Shown in pieces: positions 60,665-64,000 of a stretch of 64,000 nucleotides of DNA (its first letter is position 1; each line of letters begins with the position of its first letter). The notes beneath the pieces were generated by a model. It was not told the DNA's origin. It ran no database searches and saw nothing but the letters and a program-made list of their open reading frames with translations. Source of the stretch: Clusia tigrina (Eukaryota > Arthropoda > Insecta > Diptera > Clusiidae); NCBI GenBank assembly GCA_920105625.2, contig OV050033.1, positions 108,585,700 to 108,649,699 on the forward strand, given 5' to 3'. A program made the translations under genes and the position numbers.

Positions 60665-61864
60665 TATCGCTCAAAGCTATGCTACCCTTGAGTCCCAAAT
60701 CAAACTCTGATAAAACTTCAAATGGCCCTAACTACTATACGGTACGTCCTACACCTATCAAAGTTTGCAACGTACTCGTACAAATGCTTGTAACTTTTTA
60801 CTGGAGCGTCATAAAACCTTGAAATTTTGTAACAATGAAGCAGTCGAGCCTCTTGTCAATTTAAGCTATCGCTCGAAGCTATGCTACCCTTGAGTCCCAA
60901 ATCAAACACTGATAAAACTTCAAATGGCCCTAGCTTCTATACGGTACGTCCTACACCTATCAAAGTTTGCAACATACTCGTACAAATGCTTGTAACTTTT
61001 TACTGGAGCGTCATAAAACCTTGAAATTTTGTAACAATAAAGTACTCGAGCCTCTTGTCAATATAAGCTATCGCTCAAAGCCATGCTATCCTTGAGTCCT
61101 AAATGAAACACTGATAAATCTTCAAATGGCCCTAACTTCTATACGGTACGTCCTACACCTATCAAAGTTTGCAACATACAAATGCTTGTAACTGTTTACT
61201 GGAGCGTCATAAAACCCTGAAATTTTGTAACAATAAAGTACTCGAGCCTCTCGTCAATTTAAGCTATCGCTCAAAGCTATGCTACCCTTGAGTCCCAAAT
61301 CAAACTCTGATAAAACTTCAAATGGCCCTAACTACTATACGGTACGTCCTACACCTATCAAAGTTTGCAACGTACTCGTACAAATGCTTGTAACTTTTTA
61401 CTGGAGCGTCATAAAACCTTGAAATTTTGTAACAATAAAGCAGTCGAGCCTCTTGTCAATTTAAGCTATCGCTCAAAGCTATGCTACCCTTGAGTCCCAA
61501 ATCAAACACTGATAAAACTTCAAATGGCCCTAGCTTCTATACGGTACGTCCTACACCTATCAAAGTTTGCAACATACTCGTACAAATGCTTGTAACTTTT
61601 TACTGGAGCGTCATAAAACCTTGAAATTTTGTAACAATAAAGTACTCGAGCCTCTTGTCAATTTAAGCTATCGCTCAAAGCCATGCTATCCTTGAGTCCT
61701 AAATGAAACACTAATAAATCTTCAAATGGCCCTAACTTTTATACGGTACGTCCTACACCTATCAAAGTTTGAAACATACAAACGCTTGTAACTTTTTACT
61801 GGAGCGTCATAAAAACCTGAAATTTTGTAACAATAAAGTACTCGAGCCTCTCGTCAATTTAAGC
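60665..61864 (+). repeat. 600-bp trimer, tandem duplicate
   Basis: Monomers at 60665 (AACTACTATA, CAACGTACTCG, GCAGTCG), 60867 (type i) and 61069 (GCCATGCTATCC, AAATGAAAC) recur in order at 61265, 61467 and 61669. The period is exactly 600 bp (202+202+196). Small differences include GCTCGAAGC and AATGAAGCAGTCG in the first copy against GCTCAAAGC and AATAAAGCAGTCG in the second. Confidence 0.9.
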
Positions 61865-62060
61865 TATCGCTCAAAGCTATGCTACCCTTGAGTCCCAAAT
61901 CAAACCCTGATAAAATTTCAAATGGCCCTAACTGCTATACGGTAAGTCCTACACCTATCAAAGTCTGCAACATACAAATGCTTGTAACTTTTTACTGGAG
62001 CGTCATAAAACCTTGAAATTTTGTAACAATAAAGTACTCGAGCCTCTTGTCAATTTAAGC

Positions 62061-62364
62061 TATCGCTCAAAGCTATGCTACCCTTGAGTCCCAAATCAAA
62101 TACTGATAAAACTTCAAATGGCCCTAACTTCTATACGGTACGTCCTACACCTATCAAAGTTTGCAACATACTCGTACAAGCTATGCTACCCTTGAATCCC
62201 AAATCAAACACTGCCAAAACTTCAAATGGCCCTTACTTCTATACGGTACGTCCTACACCTATCAAAGTCTGCAACATACAAATGCTTGTAACTTTTTACT
62301 GGAGCGTCATAAAACCTTGAAATTTTATAACAATAAAGTACTCGAGCCTCTTGTCAATTTAAGC
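62061..62364 (+). repeat. Fused dimer, 304 bp
   Basis: Same join. The first half has AAATACTGAT, the second has TTGAATCCC and CCCTTAC. Two overlapping chance frames (62075-62320 and 62161-62391) come from this join. Confidence 0.92.
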
Positions 62365-63546
62365 TATCGCTCAAAGCCATGCTACCGTTGAGTCCTAAAT
62401 CAAACACTGATAAATCTTCAAATGGCCCTAACTTCTATACGGTACGTCCTACACCTATCAAAGTTTGCAACATACAAATGCTTGTAACTTTTTACTGGAG
62501 CGTCATAAAACCTTGCAATTTTGTAACAATAAAGTACTCGAGCCTCTTGTCAATTTAAGCTATCGCTCAAAGCTATGCTACCCTTGAGTCCCAAATCAAA
62601 CACTGGTAAAACTTCAAATGGCCCTAACTTCTATACGGTACGTCCTACACCTATCAAAGTTTGCAACATACTCGTACAAATGCTTGTAACTTTTTACTGG
62701 AGCGTCATAAAACCTTGAAATTTTGTAACAATAAAGTACTCGAGCCTCTTGTCAATTTAAGCTATCGCTCAAGGCTATGCTACCCTTGAGTCCCAAATTA
62801 AACACTGCCAAAACTTCAAATGGCCCTAACTTCTATACGGTACGTCCTACACCTATCCAAGTCTGCAACATACAAATGCTTGTAACTTTTTACTGGAGCG
62901 TCATAAAACCTTGAAATTTTATAACAATAAAGTACTCGAGCCTCTTGTCAATTTAAGTTATCGCTCAAAGCCATGCTACCGTTGAGTCCTAAATCAAACA
63001 CTGATAAATCTTCAAATGGCCCCAAATTCTATACGGTACGTCCTACACCTATCAAAGTTTGCAACATACAAATGCTTGTAACTTTTTACTGGAGCGTCAT
63101 AAAATCTTGAAATTTTGTAACAATAAAGTACTCGAACCTCTTGTCAATTTAAGCTATCGCTCAAAGCTATGCTACCCTTGAGTCCCAAATCAAACACTGA
63201 CAAAACTTCAAATGGCCCTAACTTCTATACGGTACGTCCTACACATATCAAAGTTTGCAACATACAAACGCTTGTAACTTTTTACTGGAGCGTCATAATA
63301 CCCTGAAATTTTGTAACAATAAAGTACTCGAGCCTCTCGTCAATTTAAGCTATCGCTCAAAAATATGCTACCCTTGAGTCCCAAATCAAACTCTGATAAA
63401 ACTTCAAATGGCCCTAACTTCTATACGGTATGTCCTACACCTATCAAAGTTTGCAACATACAAATGCTTGTAACTTTTTACTGGAGCGTCATAAAACCTT
63501 GAAATTTTGTAACAATAAAGTACTCGAGCCTCTTGTCAATTTGAGC

Positions 63547-63668
63547 TATCGCTCAAAGCTATCCTACCCTTGAGTCCCAAATCAAACGCTTGTAACTTTT
63601 TACTGGAGCGTCATAATACCCTGAAATTTTGTAACAATAAAGTACTCGAGCCTCTCGTCAATTTAAGC
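63547..63668 (+). repeat. Truncated monomer, 122 bp
   Basis: The sequence jumps from CCCAAATCAAA to CGCTTGTAACT, deleting 74 bp including GGCC and the GGTAC region. The end is f-type (ATAATACCCTG, CTCTCGTC). Short homology (CAAA/CAAACG) lies at the join. Confidence 0.9.
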
Positions 63669-63864
63669 TATCGCTCAAAGCTATCCTACCCTTGAGTCCC
63701 AAATCAAACACTGACAAATCTTTAAATGGCCCTAACTTTTATGCGGTACATCCTACACCTATCAAAGTTTGCAACATACAAATGCTTGTAACTTTTTACT
63801 GGAGCGTCATAAAACCTTGAAATTTTGTAACAATAAAGTACTCGAGCCTCTTGTCAATTTAAGC

Positions 63865-64000
63865 TATCGCTCAAGGCTATGCTACCCTTGAGTCCCAAAT
63901 CAAACTCTGATAAAACTTCAAATGGCCCTAACTTCTATACGGTATGTCCTACACCTATCAAAGTTTGCAACATACAAATGCTTGTAACTTTTTACTGGAG
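63865..64000 (+). repeat. Partial monomer at the right window edge
   Basis: A g-type monomer (AAACTCTGAT, GTATGTCC) with GCTCAAGGC is cut at TACTGGAG, 136 bases in. The array continues beyond the window. Confidence 0.95.

Larger units (their letters stand above)
1..64000 (+). repeat. Satellite DNA array, 196/202-bp monomer, head to tail throughout
   Basis: The landmark TATCGCTCAA (or a 1-2 base variant) recurs every 196 or 202 bp from base 1 to the end, about 321 times, always on this strand. Taking that landmark as monomer position 1, fixed points are an ATG at 15-17, GGCC at 60-63, GGTAC near 77-81, an optional CTCGTA insertion after 110, AATAAA at 164-169 and CTCGAG at 173-178. The hand-derived consensus is about 37% GC. 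No unrelated sequence interrupts the array and no monomer is inverted. Since 196 and 202 both leave remainder 1 when divided by 3, no reading frame passes through several monomers. The monomer is roughly one nucleosome plus linker. Such arrays are characteristic of eukaryotic centromeric or heterochromatic satellites. The family and species are not recognised. Chromosomal location is inference only. Confidence 0.98.
49998..64000 (+). repeat. Satellite domain G: mosaic of C-type and F-type monomers
   Basis: Runs of d-e-f-g (50788, 52372, 54534, 57295, 58585, 62763) alternate with F-type monomers (GATAAACTTC with GGAGTCG and TTTTACACGG at 53156-53743 and 55716-56700). They also alternate with a class marked ATCCTGCCC plus GTTTGTAGC or GCTTGTAGC (50194, 53744, 54136, 56897). 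Three more fused dimers and a trimer duplication lie in the right part. No single HOR length covers the domain. Confidence 0.85.

Noticed and set aside
1..64000. CRISPR-like array because of regular short direct repeats
   Set aside because: The whole 196-bp unit is conserved with no unique spacers, and the unit is far longer than a CRISPR repeat-spacer pair. It is satellite DNA.
1..64000. CENP-B box (TTCG....A..CGGG pattern)
   Set aside because: I looked along the consensus and common variants on both strands and found no match. The nearest CGG (in TATACGGTACG) lacks the required flanks.
1..64000. tRNA, rRNA or 5S-derived repeat
   Set aside because: The monomer has no recognisable A/B box pair in the proper spacing, no cloverleaf and no similarity I can see to 5S or larger rRNA.
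1..64000. Assigning a species from similarity to plant or arthropod satellites
   Set aside because: Phrases such as CTTCAAATGGCCCTAACTT resemble motifs found loosely in many eukaryotic satellites, but nothing is specific enough to name a group without a database search.

Overview
The whole 64 kb window is one uninterrupted tandem satellite array. I find no protein-coding gene, RNA gene, transposon, CRISPR array or non-satellite spacer. The unit is a monomer of 196 bp, or 202 bp when it carries a 6-bp CTCGTA insertion. It is about 37% GC by hand count of the consensus, and all copies are head to tail in the same orientation. I walked the array from monomer start to monomer start (each starts TATCGCTCAA or a close variant) and counted about 321 unit starts, eight of which are fused dimers. 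Both window edges lie inside the array.

This architecture (hundreds of short, highly similar monomers organised into multi-monomer higher-order repeats, HORs) is typical of eukaryotic centromeric, pericentromeric or other heterochromatic satellites. I do not recognise the family and cannot name the taxon. I see no CENP-B box-like motif and no telomere repeat.

Layout: Domain A (1-10764) has a 21-22-monomer HOR of 4.1-4.3 kb in about 2.5 copies, with its own set of variant monomers. Domain B (10765-17067) has overlapping 8-9-monomer units of 1.57-1.78 kb, with GGTACC-bearing monomers. Domain C (17068-33313) has a regular 10-monomer HOR of 1,984 bp (types a-j below), later degraded by loss of single monomers and by a 12-monomer variant of 2,376 bp. 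Domain D (33314-38607) is a rearranged zone of deleted monomers and 2- to 4-monomer duplications. Domain E (38608-43311) has a 3,098-bp duplication and the first fused dimers. Domain F (43312-49997) holds two nearly identical 3,343-bp, 17-monomer units. Domain G (49998-64000) is a mosaic of C-type and F-type monomers with more fused dimers and a 600-bp trimer duplication.

The 10 monomer types of domain C, which serve as markers through the right-hand 47 kb, are: a (AAATAAAACACTGCCAAATC, ends AACATTG), b (GCTGTGCTACC, GTACGGCC), c (CCTAATTTC, CTCGTA), d (AAATTAAACACTGCC, CTATCCAAGTCTGC), e (AAGTTATCG, GCCATGCTACCG), f (GACAAAAC, CAAACGC, ATAATACCCTG, CTCTCGTC), g (AAACTCTGAT, GTATGTCC), h (ATGATACCC, CTCGTA, AATGAAGCAC), i (CCTAGCTTC, CTCGTA), j (CTCGTA, AACTATTTAC, AATGAAGCAC). 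The array history reads as repeated unequal exchange: HOR copies of different lengths, hybrid monomers at breakpoints, and nested duplications of several apparent ages. No function for encoded products is implied, since all open frames are by-products of the repeat.
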